NCBI GenBank assembly: GCA_016873595.1 | Contig: VGWZ01000116.1 | Location: 1 to 6,292, forward strand | Reading direction: 5' to 3' | Origin: Nitrospira sp. | Lineage (GTDB): Bacteria > Nitrospirota > Thermodesulfovibrionia > Thermodesulfovibrionales > SM23-35 | Length of the DNA: 6,292 nucleotides | Shown here: positions 5,924 through 6,292 of the stretch, one piece after another | How positions within the stretch are numbered: position 1 is the first letter of the stretch | Layout: every line of letters starts with the position of its first letter | Translations under genes and position numbers: made by a program | The notes under the pieces: model-generated | Databases searched by the model: none | Told to the model about the DNA's origin: nothing | What the model saw: only the letters and a program-made list of their open reading frames with translations

Positions 5924-5998
5924 ATGAACAGTCTAAAGACAATGGGCACCCATCCGCCAATCGAGGATAGAATTGAAAGGCTTAAGGCAATAAACTAA
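5924..5998 (+). pseudogene. 24-codon ORF matching the C-terminal tail of an HtpX/M48 metalloprotease
   Basis: The ORF ends GTHPPIEDRIERLKAIN. This is the typical last stretch of HtpX-like membrane zinc proteases, whose C-terminus commonly reads STHPP-x-E-x-R-I-x-x-L. Nothing of the remaining protease (HExxH motif, membrane helices) is present upstream: the frame is closed by a TAG at 5906-5908 and the riboswitch terminator ends at 5902. It therefore looks like the scar of a deletion that removed everything between the riboswitch and the end of the protease gene. It still has a strong ribosome binding site (GGGAGAGAGG, 5908-5917) six bases before ATG, so it may be translated as a leader peptide or small protein. 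The carbonic anhydrase ATG lies 31 bases after its stop, so the two share a transcript. Confidence 0.6.
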
Positions 5999-6029
5999 GT
6001 GTATAAAAAAATAAAAGAAGTTATCTATA

Positions 6030-6292
6030 ATGAAGAGACTTTATAGAGGTATTTATAAATTTCAAGAATCCTACTTTAAAAAAGAAGAAGATTTCTTTGA
6101 AAGACTTTCCAAAAGGCAAACACCAGATGTTCTTTTTATAACATGTTCTGATTCACGGGTAGACCCTAATCTTGTTACCCAGAGCAGACCAGGAGAGCTT
6201 TTTATTGTAAGGAATGTCGGAAACATTATTCCTCCTTATGATGCTATACGGGACAAAAACAGTGTTGCAGCAGCTATTGAGTTTGCAGTACT
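6030..6292 (+). CDS. Beta-carbonic anhydrase (5' part, cut by window end)
   Basis: The visible 87 residues are the start of a zinc enzyme that interconverts CO2 and bicarbonate in the cytosol. C39, D41 and R43 in TCSDSRVDP (38-46) are the first zinc ligand and the Asp-Arg dyad of beta-class enzymes. QSRPGELFIVRNVGNIIPPY (51-70) is the conserved following block, and NSVAAAIEFAV (77-87) begins the helix before the second zinc motif. The remaining ligands (H-x-x-C) lie beyond the window. An in-frame TAA at 6012-6014 makes ATG 6030 the first start, with a weak AAAGAAG nine bases upstream. No promoter fits the 31-base gap from the preceding short ORF, so the gene probably depends on the promoter and Mn2+ riboswitch upstream. 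That is unusual control for a carbonic anhydrase. Family assignment is firm; completeness cannot be judged. Confidence 0.92.
   Translation, partial: MKRLYRGIYKFQESYFKKEEDFFERLSKRQTPDVLFITCSDSRVDPNLVTQSRPGELFIVRNVGNIIPPYDAIRDKNSVAAAIEFAV

Overview
The window comes from a bacterial chromosome of moderate to low GC. The lineage is not fixed by anything I can read. The mix of a nucleotide-sugar dehydrogenase for surface glycans, an ISL3-type insertion sequence, a two-gene biotin carboxylase, a Mn2+ riboswitch and a beta-carbonic anhydrase fits a Gram-negative-type bacterium, perhaps Nitrospirota or Desulfobacterota, but this is a weak guess.

Layout. Positions 1-107 hold the possible 3' end of an unidentified plus-strand gene. 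Positions 108-312 are non-coding and contain a short degenerate repeat. Positions 313-1620 (minus) encode a complete WbpA-type UDP-N-acetylglucosamine 6-dehydrogenase. Between it and the next gene lies a shrunken ISL3-like element (about 1633-2189). Both terminal inverted repeats survive, but the transposase has lost its middle and its C-terminus. The element sits only about 12 bp from the dehydrogenase start on one side and about 36 bp from the biotin carboxylase start on the other. It carries a hairpin that would hide the transposase ribosome binding site.

Positions 2226-5703 (plus) form a two-gene unit with 1 nt between the genes: a 485-aa biotin carboxylase subunit, then a 672-aa subunit with a carboxyltransferase domain and a C-terminal biotinyl domain. 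Together they equal a pyruvate carboxylase cut in two. Both proteins depart from family consensus at usually invariant active-site positions, although the metal and biotin sites are intact, so the true substrate is open.

Positions 5704-6292 hold a separate unit: a good sigma70-type promoter, a yybP-ykoY (Mn2+) riboswitch, an overlapping intrinsic terminator, a 24-codon ORF that looks like the last residues of an HtpX/M48 metalloprotease, and the start of a beta-carbonic anhydrase cut by the window edge. The riboswitch normally serves Mn2+ exporters. No such gene lies here, so a deletion may have joined its leader to the protease tail and placed the carbonic anhydrase under Mn2+ control. The carboxylase pair consumes bicarbonate and carbonic anhydrase supplies it, so their adjacency makes metabolic sense, though they have separate promoters.
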